NCBI RefSeq assembly: GCF_000190635.1
Contig: NC_015172.1
Span: 2,914,001-2,978,000, forward strand
DNA length: 64,000 bases
DNA from: Syntrophobotulus glycolicus DSM 8271
GTDB lineage: Bacteria; Bacillota; Desulfitobacteriia; Desulfitobacteriales; Syntrophobotulaceae
Reading direction: 5' to 3'
Positions 33,223 to 40,940 of this stretch are shown here, one piece after another (position 1 is the first letter of the stretch; every line of letters begins with the position of its first letter). The translations under genes were made by a program, and so were the position numbers. The notes under the pieces were generated by a model. That model worked only from the letters and a program-made list of their open reading frames with translations. It searched no databases and was not told the origin of the DNA.

Positions 33223-35044
33223 TTGCCGTAACCTCCCTTACCGCACTGATTTTCCAGTCAAGTGACTTTGTATACATTTCCCACATGGCACTGTATTTGC
33301 CTCCTTGCAAAATCAGCTGGTCATGTGTCCCTTCTTCCACGACTTGACCTTTATCCATCACAATAATTTTATTGGCTCTGCGGATAGTAGACAGGCGGTG
33401 GGCAATAATGATGACCGTTTTATTCTGCATCAGCTTTTCAAAGGCTTTTTGAATCAAATGTTCGTTTTCCGGGTCCGCGAAAGCCGTGGCCTCATCAAGC
33501 ACAATAATCGGGGAATCCTTGACAATAGCCCGGGCAATGGCAATCCGCTGCCGTTCCCCGCCGGAGAGGTGTACACCCTTTGTCCCGATAACCGTGTGGT
33601 AACCATTCGGCAGATTTTCCACAAACTCATGGCACTGGGCAGCTTTAGCCGCAGCGATCACCTGGTCATCTGTCGCATTCTGATTCCCCATTCTGATATT
33701 TTCCATAATGCTTTGTTTAAACAAGAAGACATCCTGAAAAACAAAGCTGACTCTTTCCATCAGATTATCCAGCTTCATCTGCCGGATATCGATGCCGCCA
33801 ATTTCAATGCTGCCTTCAGTCACATCAAAAAACCGGGGAATCAGATGAGCAATGGTACTTTTACCACCGCCGGAAGGGCCCACAATAGCCGTAACCTCTC
33901 CCGGGCTTGCTTGAAAAGACACCTTGGATAAAGCGGGATGATCCTTGTCTTCATCATAGGAGAATGACACGTTTTTAAACTCAATATTGCGGCCTTCCGT
34001 GGTTTGAGGATGAACCGGCTCGGGCAGGATTTCCCTGCGCAGCACCTGATCCATCCGCTCTATCCCCCCGGAAATATGCATCCCGTTGCTGGAAACATAC
34101 ATGATCTTCATCATCACCGAGGAAATGGACGGAACAAAAAGAAGATAAAAAATGAAGGTCATCGCATATTCCGCATAATCGGTGGTATTTAGTCCGATCA
34201 GGATTCCAACCGGAATAAGAAACAGGTAAACATTATTGACGATAGTGGAAAAGCCGGACATATAATTCTCCCAGCTTAAAGTAAAGGGAAGCACAAACTC
34301 GGTATAGGCTTTAATGGTTTCATGCAGCCGCCGGAAGGAATAGACCGTCTGCTTGAATGCCTTGACCACAGAAATCCCCCGGATGTATTCCACCGAGGCA
34401 TTGTTCATCTCCTCCAAAGCAGTCTGGTATTTATCCATCATCACCTTGGAGCTCTCATTGCCGTAGGCCCTGAATTGCAAAATAAAGGCCAGGACAATAC
34501 CGACCATGGCCGCCAGGCCAAAACGCCAGTCAAAGACAAGCAAAATGATCAGCATGACAACCGGCGCTACCATAGATGCGACCAGATCGGGGAGCTGGTG
34601 GGCAATAAAGCCCTCAATCTTCTCAATGTTATCATCCATTACTTTGCGGAGCTTGCCGCTGCCGAAATTCAGGTGAAAACCAAGAGGCAGCCCGGCAATA
34701 TGGGAAGCAAAGCTTACCTTGAGTTCGTATAAAGTTCCGAAAGCGGCCAGATGGGAGCACATCAGAGCCACAAAGTAAAGCAGAATATTGCCGATGACTC
34801 CTCCCAGAGTAATCCAGCCGAATACCATTGTCTTCTGCACGTCCAGCTGTGCAAAGTCAGGATAAACGCCTATGATTTCGCGGATAATATAGTAAATTGC
34901 TATAAATGGTACAAATGAAACGATAGATGCTAATGCTGCCAGTATCACTGCGGCGATGACCAGGGGCTTTTTTGTTGCGGCCAGCTCCAGAAGCCTTGCC
35001 ACCCCCCTTTTTGGTTCTGCTTTTTTCACATCCTTGTTCTCCAT
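33215..35044 (-). CDS. ABC transporter permease/ATPase, IrtA/YbtP-like half
   Basis: A 609-aa half transporter. After a charged N-terminus come six membrane helices (about 28-320) and an ATPase with GPSGGGKSTIAH, LSGGERQRIAIARAI and IIVLDEATAFADPENE. The ATAFADPENE D-loop, instead of ATSALD, marks the siderophore-related YbtP/IrtA branch. The ATG follows AGAGGTTGAGAA. A GTTAG-type dyad lies 36 nt upstream, like that of feoA, which supports iron control. No siderophore-interaction flavin domain is present. Confidence 0.85.
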   Translation of the reverse strand: MENKDVKKAEPKRGVARLLELAATKKPLVIAAVILAALASIVSFVPFIAIYYIIREIIGVYPDFAQLDVQKTMVFGWITLGGVIGNILLYFVALMCSHLAAFGTLYELKVSFASHIAGLPLGFHLNFGSGKLRKVMDDNIEKIEGFIAHQLPDLVASMVAPVVMLIILLVFDWRFGLAAMVGIVLAFILQFRAYGNESSKVMMDKYQTALEEMNNASVEYIRGISVVKAFKQTVYSFRRLHETIKAYTEFVLPFTLSWENYMSGFSTIVNNVYLFLIPVGILIGLNTTDYAEYAMTFIFYLLFVPSISSVMMKIMYVSSNGMHISGGIERMDQVLRREILPEPVHPQTTEGRNIEFKNVSFSYDEDKDHPALSKVSFQASPGEVTAIVGPSGGGKSTIAHLIPRFFDVTEGSIEIGGIDIRQMKLDNLMERVSFVFQDVFLFKQSIMENIRMGNQNATDDQVIAAAKAAQCHEFVENLPNGYHTVIGTKGVHLSGGERQRIAIARAIVKDSPIIVLDEATAFADPENEHLIQKAFEKLMQNKTVIIIAHRLSTIRRANKIIVMDKGQVVEEGTHDQLILQGGKYSAMWEMYTKSLDWKISAVREVTANV

Positions 35045-35080
35045 TTCTCAACCTCTTTTCTTAAATCGCCGGATTTTTTA

Positions 35081-35096
35081 GTTAGATTATTCTAAC
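35081..35096. promoter_or_regulatory. GTTAG-type dyad upstream of the ABC pair, probable iron-regulator operator
   Basis: GTTAGA-TTAT-TCTAAC is a perfect 16-bp dyad with the same outer half-site and length as the feoA operator (GTTAGCC-TG-GGCTAAC). It is 36 nt before the start of the first ABC gene, where a repressor would block transcription. The promoter hexamers here are weak. Confidence 0.6.
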
Positions 35097-35209
35097 TTTT
35101 TATTCGATTAAACGTGCCTGGCGGCACAGAACAGAGACCTTCATCTAAAAAGGGTTATAGTCAAATCAAAGAGGACTCTCTCCCAGGGCAAGAATCTCTT
35201 CCTGCACCG

Positions 35210-35250
35210 TAAATAAAAGGAGCAATAGACTGTTTCTCACTATTGCCCTT
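35210..35250 (-). terminator. Terminator of the flavodoxin-DUF3793 operon
   Basis: GCAATAG (35222-35228) pairs with CTATTGC (35240-35246), extended by AAGG/CCTT around a bulged base. On the minus strand TTTTATTTA follows. About 70 nt separate it from the end of the DUF3793 gene. Confidence 0.75.
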
Positions 35251-35318
35251 CAGAAAAATTGGCCTTATTCTACATCGTTTTGGAGTTTAATTTTCATCCT
35301 CTGACCAATCAGAACGGC

Positions 35319-35909
35319 TCAGATAGCAACTCGCACTTCCCCTTTAAGCCCCGCAATAAGCTTCATGACCATCTCTTTGGCCAGATCATATTTACGGAAT
35401 ACCTGAAGGGCCTGGTCAGGATTATGATAGACCTTCCAGTACCCGCACAACAGGGAGCCGGAACCCTTATGCCGGATAAAATCTTTGACATCTTCCAAAG
35501 GATACCCCAGTAAGATCCCAATTTCATGCGGAAACTCTTTTTGAAATCTTTGCTTAAATGATTGTAGCAGATCCTCTAAATTTGTTCCGGCAGGGTGTCC
35601 CATACTTTTTAAGAAATGCCTGCTTTCCGGCTTTTCAATGGTTTGCAGGATTTTATCTTTTCGGTAAAAAAGAATACTGACATGTTTATCTGATTTGAGC
35701 AATTCAAAATAATGAAGATTCAACCTGTCGGCTATCCTATCTTTATTCTCTTCCCAAATATTCATGACTTTTCTGGAATTGTTGCTTAATGAGATGAGCG
35801 AAGAAGGCTTCATATCCATTAAGGTTGGCGCAGCGTGTGAAGCTATTCTCATGTACAAATATTCATGATCTTCGCTGTTATTCATATGTTTTTTAAATTG
35901 CTCTACCAT
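35319..35909 (-). CDS. DUF3793 family protein
   Basis: A 196-aa cytoplasmic protein of the DUF3793 family. Characteristic sequence is MRIASHAAPTLMDMKPSSLI at the N-terminus and FPHEIGILLGYPLEDVKDFI in the middle. The C-terminal part reads LCGYWKVYHNPDQA. No membrane segment or catalytic motif is evident, and the biochemical role is unknown. It is the last gene of a Fur-box operon with a flavodoxin, which ties it to iron limitation. The ATG at 35909 has GGAG about 12 bases upstream. Confidence 0.85.
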   Translation of the reverse strand: MVEQFKKHMNNSEDHEYLYMRIASHAAPTLMDMKPSSLISLSNNSRKVMNIWEENKDRIADRLNLHYFELLKSDKHVSILFYRKDKILQTIEKPESRHFLKSMGHPAGTNLEDLLQSFKQRFQKEFPHEIGILLGYPLEDVKDFIRHKGSGSLLCGYWKVYHNPDQALQVFRKYDLAKEMVMKLIAGLKGEVRVAI

Positions 35910-36058
35910 ATAGCTTTCAGCTCCATTTCACCTTTTGAACAATCATTTTTTTCTTTTAAGGTATGACCGGACAAGGCGTTCTTCCAATTGTTCAGAAATC
36001 CCCAGCTTTCGGCCAGGGATTTTACCTTTTCAAGCTTTTAACTAAGGATTCTCAATCT

Positions 36059-36490
36059 TTAAGCCTTGGCTAACGTCTCTCCCAGCTTTCGGCATTCGCC
36101 CAGGCCTTCCTCATCCGGCTCCAATTGAAGAATTAAGCCTTCCGCCAGCAGACTGGCTCCGGTTTTTTTCATCCTTTCCTCCCAGTCTCTCATCCACTTT
36201 CCATCACCCCAGTCATAGGAGCCAAAAAGCACTACGGAAACATTTGCTAAACTCTGTTTTTCCAGAGAACAAATAAAGGGTTCCATTTCACTTTCTTCTA
36301 AAATTTCATCCCCCATCGACGGGCAGCCCAAAGCAACGGCATCCGCAGACAAAACATCTTCTACAGACGCACTCCCGACAGGCACTATCCGAACTTCCGC
36401 CTCCAGTGCCCGGGCCCCTTCAGCTACACTTTCCGCCATTTTTTCCGTATTGCCTGTTCCGCTCCAATAAATCACTGAGATTTTTTTCAT
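36059..36490 (-). CDS. Flavodoxin
   Basis: A 143-aa short-chain flavodoxin. The FMN phosphate loop is YWSGTGNTEKMA (9-20). The isoalloxazine-binding segments are GCPSMGDE (about 75-82) and FGSYDWGDGKWM (about 108-119). It replaces ferredoxin as an electron carrier when iron is scarce, which matches the Fur box and promoter 370 nt upstream. GGAGAGG lies seven bases before the ATG. Confidence 0.95.
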   Translation of the reverse strand: MKKISVIYWSGTGNTEKMAESVAEGARALEAEVRIVPVGSASVEDVLSADAVALGCPSMGDEILEESEMEPFICSLEKQSLANVSVVLFGSYDWGDGKWMRDWEERMKKTGASLLAEGLILQLEPDEEGLGECRKLGETLAKA

Positions 36491-36515
36491 CGTAACACCT
36501 CTCCATTATTTTTTA

Positions 36516-36701
36516 TTAATATTTTGTATCTACATTTCTGATTGCCTTTAAGAGCATTAAGTAATTTTTTGTTTCATCCGAATATACTGCCGTTTCCAGC
36601 TCGATTTTAGAACACAGCCTGTCAAATTGTGTTCTGTTCAGATGACTGGTAAACTCTTCAAAGGTCTTTATGCCAAAAATTTTGGGGTTCTTACGGTTCA
36701 T
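36516..36701 (-). CDS. Small hypothetical protein, first gene of the Fur-box operon
   Basis: A 61-aa charged, soluble protein beginning MNRKNPKIFGIKTFEEF and ending in a predicted helix before NVDTKY. No family is recognised. Evidence that it is real is a ribosome site AGAGGA nine bases before the ATG and a position 25 nt before flavodoxin. The consensus promoter with a Fur box is about 160 nt upstream. A regulatory or adaptor role under iron starvation is possible but unsupported by any motif. Confidence 0.65.
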   Translation of the reverse strand: MNRKNPKIFGIKTFEEFTSHLNRTQFDRLCSKIELETAVYSDETKNYLMLLKAIRNVDTKY

Positions 36702-36866
36702 AGATAATTATCCTCTCTTTTCATCATTTGGTCCGGAGCATATTTTCAGCCTTAACTGATGTAACTGCCAGAAGAAGCAATAAACTCTTACCCCTTGTCA
36801 TCTTAAAACTGCGGTTCTCTGTACAGCAAAGGCAATGATGTTTTTCCCAAAGATTGATTTGTGTCT

Positions 36867-36895
36867 ATTATAATTAACTGGCCGGGTGTTGTCAA
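36867..36895 (-). promoter_or_regulatory. Consensus sigma-A promoter of the flavodoxin operon
   Basis: On the minus strand TTGACA (36895-36890), a 17-nt spacer and TATAAT (36872-36867): a full match to consensus. The -35 box touches the Fur box. The 5' untranslated region to the first gene would be about 160 nt, with no clear structured element seen. Confidence 0.9.
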
Positions 36896-36911
36896 TAATG
36901 ATTATCATTAT
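36895..36911. promoter_or_regulatory. Fur box
   Basis: ATAATGAT-T-ATCATTAT is a perfect 17-bp dyad matching the Fur consensus GATAATGATAATCATTATC. It abuts the -35 of the flavodoxin operon promoter, so ferrous-iron-loaded Fur should repress it. Confidence 0.9.
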
Positions 36912-36945
36912 CAATTGTTTCTTTTTAAAGCTCCTTTATTTTTTC

Positions 36946-36985
36946 AAAAAAAAAAGCTGCTCAGAAATAAATTTCTGAGCAGCTT
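36946..36985 (-). terminator. Terminator of hydCBA
   Basis: A 14-bp perfect stem (AAGCTGCTCAGAAA at 36954-36967 with its complement at 36972-36985) and a 4-nt loop, followed on the minus strand by ten or more T. Confidence 0.95.
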
Positions 36986-37026
36986 AACAATTCCTTCATG
37001 CCAAATAACCGATGATTTGGGACTTT

Positions 37027-38760
37027 TTACTTGATTCCCCTATTGACATAATGGGTATGCAGAATGTGATGGGCCTTGTGGCTTCCCGGCTTATCCAGGT
37101 ATTCAGCATACAGCTTCTGTATTTCTTCGTTCTTATGGGATTTTCTCTTCGGATTGTTTTTATCCTTATTATAGATCCCGGCTGTTCTGAGCTGTTTCAC
37201 TTCTTCTGTCTTGGATTTGTCCATAATGATCGGCTGGCCGCCGCCGTTGATGCAGCCGCCTGCGCAACCCATTATTTCGATGAAGTGATAGGTTGACTCA
37301 CCCGCTCTGATCTTATCCAGAAGCTTGGAAGCCGCACCTGTGCTGTTGGCTACCGCTACTTTCAGTTCCAGGTCTCCGATATTTACGGAGGCTTCCTTGA
37401 TTCCTTCCTGGCCGCGTACCGCGATATAATCGATATCTTTCAGGTCTTCCCCTGTCAGGATATCGGCTACTGTGCGGATCGCCGCTTCCATTACCCCGCC
37501 TGTGTTAGCAAAGATTACAGCAGCTCCTGTGCCTTCTCCCATCATGCTGTCGGCTTTGCTGTCAGCCAGGTCGGTAAACTGGATTCCGGCCTGTTTGATC
37601 ATTTTCGCCAGTTCTCTGGTTGTGATTGCCACATCAATATCTTTTAACTCGTCTACGACCAGTTCTTCTCTGTCTGCTTCATACTTTTTGGCTGTACATG
37701 GCATTACAGATACGACAAAGACTTTCTTGGGATCAATTCCTGCTTTTTCAGGATAGTAGGATTTTGCTACCGCTCCAAACATCTGCTGCGGTGATTTGCA
37801 GCTGGAAAGATTATCGAGGAAGTCAGGATATTTGTGTTCGCAGAATTTGATCCAGCCCGGTGAACAGGAGGTGATCAACGGCAGTTTGCCTCCATTGTTG
37901 ATTCTGCTGATCAGTTCCGTTCCTTCTTCCATAATGGTCAGGTCGGCTGAGAAGTTGGTGTCAAAGACTTTGTCAAATCCTAACTTTTTCAGAGCCGTCA
38001 CCATTTTGCCCTCAACATCTGTCCCAACCGGCAGTCCAAATTCTTCGCCCAAGGCGATTCTGACGGCCGGAGCTGTCTGTACGACAACATTGAGCTCGGA
38101 GTTTTCCAGAGCCGCCCAGACTAAATCGGTATCATCTCTTTCCGACAGGGCGCCAACAGGACAAACTTTGATACATTGTCCGCAGTTGATGCAGTTTCTG
38201 GCTGTCAGCTTTTCTTCATACGGGGTGGTTACGGAGGTCTGTGGTCCTCTGTGCGCGAAATCAATGGCGTCAACGTTTTGCACACTTGAGCACACACTCA
38301 CGCAGCGTCCGCAGAGTACGCATTTGCTGGTGTCTCTGACGACCGGACCTGTTTTGTCCATCGCGGCGCGGGCCGCTTTCTTCTGGTAATAGACTTCTCC
38401 TACACCCATTTCTTCGGACATTTTCTGCAATTCGCAGTTTTGGTTTCGGGTGCAGGACAGGCATTCTCTGTTATGGTTGGCCAAGATCAGCTCTAAAATG
38501 CCTTTTCTGGTTTCTCTGACCACTTTGCTGGCCGTCTTCACCACTATGCCTTCTACCACTTTGGTTACGCAGGCCGGCTGCAATCCTCTCCAGCCTTCCA
38601 CTTCCACTACGCAGATTCTGCAGGATGCCGGTTCGTTAAGGCCCTGCAAATAGCAAAGTGTCGGTATTTCGATATTGGCCTGTCTGGCCGCTTGAAGAAT
38701 TGTATAATCTTTCGGTACGGATACTTCGATCCCGTCAATTTTCAAGGTTACGTTAGACAT
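37027..38760 (-). CDS. hydA: [FeFe] hydrogenase catalytic subunit
   Basis: A 577-aa HydA of the NADH-linked trimeric hydrogenases. Domains in order: [2Fe-2S] ferredoxin-like (Cys36, 47, 50, 64); His-Cys3 cluster (His96, Cys100, 103, 109); two [4Fe-4S] sets (Cys146/149/152/156 and 189/192/195/199). The H-domain follows with L1 TSCSPGW (Cys298), L2 MPCTAKKYE (Cys354) and L3 IMGCAGGCINGGGQP (Cys498, 502). The small-subunit-like C-terminus ends LHTHYVNRGIK. ATG 38760 follows AAGGGGGG; the upstream in-frame start is unlikely. H-cluster maturases HydEFG are not in the window. Confidence 0.96.
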   Translation of the reverse strand: MSNVTLKIDGIEVSVPKDYTILQAARQANIEIPTLCYLQGLNEPASCRICVVEVEGWRGLQPACVTKVVEGIVVKTASKVVRETRKGILELILANHNRECLSCTRNQNCELQKMSEEMGVGEVYYQKKAARAAMDKTGPVVRDTSKCVLCGRCVSVCSSVQNVDAIDFAHRGPQTSVTTPYEEKLTARNCINCGQCIKVCPVGALSERDDTDLVWAALENSELNVVVQTAPAVRIALGEEFGLPVGTDVEGKMVTALKKLGFDKVFDTNFSADLTIMEEGTELISRINNGGKLPLITSCSPGWIKFCEHKYPDFLDNLSSCKSPQQMFGAVAKSYYPEKAGIDPKKVFVVSVMPCTAKKYEADREELVVDELKDIDVAITTRELAKMIKQAGIQFTDLADSKADSMMGEGTGAAVIFANTGGVMEAAIRTVADILTGEDLKDIDYIAVRGQEGIKEASVNIGDLELKVAVANSTGAASKLLDKIRAGESTYHFIEIMGCAGGCINGGGQPIIMDKSKTEEVKQLRTAGIYNKDKNNPKRKSHKNEEIQKLYAEYLDKPGSHKAHHILHTHYVNRGIK

Positions 38761-38762
38761 TC

Positions 38763-40046
38763 TTATTTTCCCCCCTTGCAGCAGCAGTTTGCGTCTGAAC
38801 ATTTTCCTTTAGCATATGCTTTGAATTCATCTTCAAAGTGTTTGATCAGGGTCAGTGCGGGAACCGGCGCGCTTTGTCCTAAGCCGCAGAAGCTGGTATC
38901 TCTCATAATCTGAGCCAGGTGCTTCAGTCTTTTGATATCTTCGGCTGTTCCTTTACCTTCGGTCAGTTTCTCCAGGATTTCCACCATTCTCTGGTTGCCT
39001 TCCCTACAAGGCGTACATTTTCCGCAGGATTCTTCTTCGAAAAATTCCATCACTGCTTTGAGGTATTCCACCACACTCTGGTCTTCGCTGACAACCAGAA
39101 CAACACCTGAACCAAGGGAAATACCGGCTTTTCTCAGGTCATTGTAGCAAATTTTGGTATCGAGCATGCTTTCCGGGAAGCAGGAACCAGACGACCCGCC
39201 CAGATGAACGAATTTCAGCTTTTTACCGTCAGCCATGCCGCCGCCACAGTTGTCGATCAATTCTCTGACCGTGGTTCCGAACGGTACTTCATAAACTCCC
39301 CTGTTCTTTACATCGCCAATCAGGCACATCAGTTTTGTTCCGCCGCTGAATTCGGTTCCGTAAGAAAGGAACTTCTCTCCACCTTCTTTAACGATATAGG
39401 GAATACAGGCATATGTTTCTACGTTGTTTAAAACGGTAGGTTTCAAGTTCAGTCCGGCATTTTTCAGATAGGGCGGTTTGCGTCTTGGCCGACCTGTTTT
39501 TCCTTCAATGGATTCTGCCAAAGCTGTATTTTCACCGCAAACATAAGCGCCTGCGCCTGATACGACTTTAATATCGAAGTTAAGGCCTGTTCCCAAAATG
39601 TTGTCTCCAAGATAACCGGCCGCTTTGGCATTGGCTATGGCGCTTCTCAGGAGCTTCTGAATCTTGCCGTATTCACCGCGGCAATAGATAAAGCCTTCCG
39701 AAGAACCGAAAAGATAGGCCCCGATAGTCATCCCTTCAATCAGCATCAGGGGGTCTCTGGACATGATTTCTCTGTCTTTTATGGTCCCGGGCTCGCCTTC
39801 GTCAGCATTACAAACAATATATTTTGTACCGGGAATTGCATAAGCCTGTTCCCATTTTATCCCTGTCGGATAGGCGGCTCCGCCTCTGCCGAAGAGGTTG
39901 GCCTTTTTGATTTCCTCAATGGTATCCAGATGCTGCTGCGTAATGGCTTTTTTCAATCCTTCGTATCCGCCATTGGCAACATACTCCTCCACGGAGTCCG
40001 GCTTAATTTTGCCGAATCTGGAACTTAAGATTTTTACGTTTTCCAT
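38763..40046 (-). CDS. hydB: NuoF-like NADH-binding subunit of the hydrogenase
   Basis: A 427-aa flavoprotein with NADH/FMN motifs GRGGAAYPTG (about 53-62), NADEGEPGT and GAGAYVCGENTAL. The [4Fe-4S] ligands are in SCGKCTPCREG (about 348-358) and TSFCGLG. It is shorter than the bifurcating HydB of Thermotoga: neither the N-terminal thioredoxin-like [2Fe-2S] domain nor the C-terminal double [4Fe-4S] ferredoxin domain is present. Only a Cys-rich tail CSDANCCC remains. It overlaps hydC by one base (TAATG) and lies two nucleotides before hydA. Confidence 0.94.
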   Translation of the reverse strand: MENVKILSSRFGKIKPDSVEEYVANGGYEGLKKAITQQHLDTIEEIKKANLFGRGGAAYPTGIKWEQAYAIPGTKYIVCNADEGEPGTIKDREIMSRDPLMLIEGMTIGAYLFGSSEGFIYCRGEYGKIQKLLRSAIANAKAAGYLGDNILGTGLNFDIKVVSGAGAYVCGENTALAESIEGKTGRPRRKPPYLKNAGLNLKPTVLNNVETYACIPYIVKEGGEKFLSYGTEFSGGTKLMCLIGDVKNRGVYEVPFGTTVRELIDNCGGGMADGKKLKFVHLGGSSGSCFPESMLDTKICYNDLRKAGISLGSGVVLVVSEDQSVVEYLKAVMEFFEEESCGKCTPCREGNQRMVEILEKLTEGKGTAEDIKRLKHLAQIMRDTSFCGLGQSAPVPALTLIKHFEDEFKAYAKGKCSDANCCCKGGK

Positions 40047-40510
40047 TAGTTAAGCCCCTCCTTATAAGAGTTGATGATTTCCTTAAGCTTAGCTTCGGTC
40101 AGGTTTCCGTAAACGTTTTCTCCGATTTTGATGGCCGGAGCGATGTCACATGCTCCGAAACAGGCGGAATATTCCAGGGTAAACAAACCGTCATCGGTTG
40201 TTTCTCCCGGTTTTATTCTCAGTGCTTCTTCCAGTAATTCCATCACATTTTCGGCCCCGGCGACATGGCAGGGACCGCTCTTACAGACTTCAATGAGGTT
40301 TTTGCCTCTCTTTTCCGTGTCGAACATAGCGTAGAAAGTCATTACTCCATACACCTTGCTCATTGGCATCTCAAGCGCTTTTGCCACTTCTTCCACCCAC
40401 TCCTGCGGCAGGTAGTTGTTCCCGGAAAGCTGCTGCAGTTCCAACATGATCTGAATCAGGTTTTCTTTTCCGGTTCCAAATTTTTCTAGAACTCCCTTTA
40501 CTGTCTCCAT
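40046..40510 (-). CDS. hydC: NuoE-like [2Fe-2S] subunit of the hydrogenase
   Basis: A 154-aa thioredoxin-fold [2Fe-2S] protein. The ligands are Cys76 and Cys81 (CKSGPC) and Cys117 and Cys121 (CFGAC). The helical N-terminus (LPQEWVEEVAKALEMPMSKV) is typical. First gene of hydCBA. GGGGG lies seven bases before the ATG. Confidence 0.95.
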   Translation of the reverse strand: METVKGVLEKFGTGKENLIQIMLELQQLSGNNYLPQEWVEEVAKALEMPMSKVYGVMTFYAMFDTEKRGKNLIEVCKSGPCHVAGAENVMELLEEALRIKPGETTDDGLFTLEYSACFGACDIAPAIKIGENVYGNLTEAKLKEIINSYKEGLN

Positions 40511-40611
40511 TCTGATCCCCCTTCGTGTTTTTTGTTCAATATTATTACTAAGTTATTAAACGACATTATCAGGCTGAAAAAATCACTGGTTGAATTTTCC
40601 CGCCCAATAAC

Positions 40612-40631
40612 CTTGTTCAATATTTAACAAG
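40612..40631. promoter_or_regulatory. Rex-like operator upstream of hydC
   Basis: CTTGTTCAATATTTAACAAG is a near-symmetric 20-mer close to the Rex consensus TTGTTAANNNNTTAACAA. A weaker half copy, TTGTTCAATATTATTA, lies at 40532-40547 next to the ribosome site. Rex senses the NADH/NAD ratio, fitting an NADH-consuming hydrogenase. The rex gene itself is not in the window. Confidence 0.7.
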
Positions 40632-40716
40632 CAAAAAAACAAAAAAAAGCTGTTTCCCTTCCCAAAATTTGCAAAAAAGACAATTATCCAAGTTTTTTTA
40701 TTCTTGTTCCAGATTC

Positions 40717-40745
40717 ATTTTAATTCTAAGACATTTTTTCGTCAA
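40717..40745 (-). promoter_or_regulatory. Promoter of hydCBA
   Basis: TTGACG (40745-40740), a 17-nt spacer and TAAAAT (40722-40717) on the minus strand. The start of transcription near 40709 would leave a leader of about 200 nt that contains the Rex-like site. A closer promoter near the Rex site cannot be excluded. Confidence 0.7.
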
Positions 40746-40940
40746 CTAGAACTTTCATGTTTTTTACGAACAATATTTAGCATTTTAAGAATTTCTGCGC
40801 TAATCCGGCTTTCGTTCATTTTTGCAAAGTGCCGGCAATTGTTCCGATTCCCTCTTCTTCTATCAAATCCTTATGCATCTCCGGCTCAGAAAAGACATCC
40901 TTGTTTGGGCCTTTGATTGGGCATTCTTTGGGGCCCTGCT
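40746..40940. other. Intergenic region between recQ and the hyd promoter
   Basis: No convincing gene or terminator was found. A 25-codon minus-strand reading frame (about 40744-40821) lacks a ribosome site. The rest shows no repeats or dyads of note. Confidence 0.4.

Noticed and set aside
35904-36050. Minus-strand open frame ending at the DUF3793 start, from a possible CTG codon after AAAAGG (about 37 codons)
   Set aside because: No ATG, GTG or TTG start at a suitable place and an in-frame stop just upstream; no recognisable product.
36001-36093. 13-bp direct repeat CCCAGCTTTCGGC at 36001 and 36081
   Set aside because: Too short and isolated to indicate an insertion or duplication; one copy is within flavodoxin coding sequence.
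40744-40821. 25-codon minus-strand ORF upstream of the hyd promoter
   Set aside because: No ribosome site, poor position and overlap with the -35 region.
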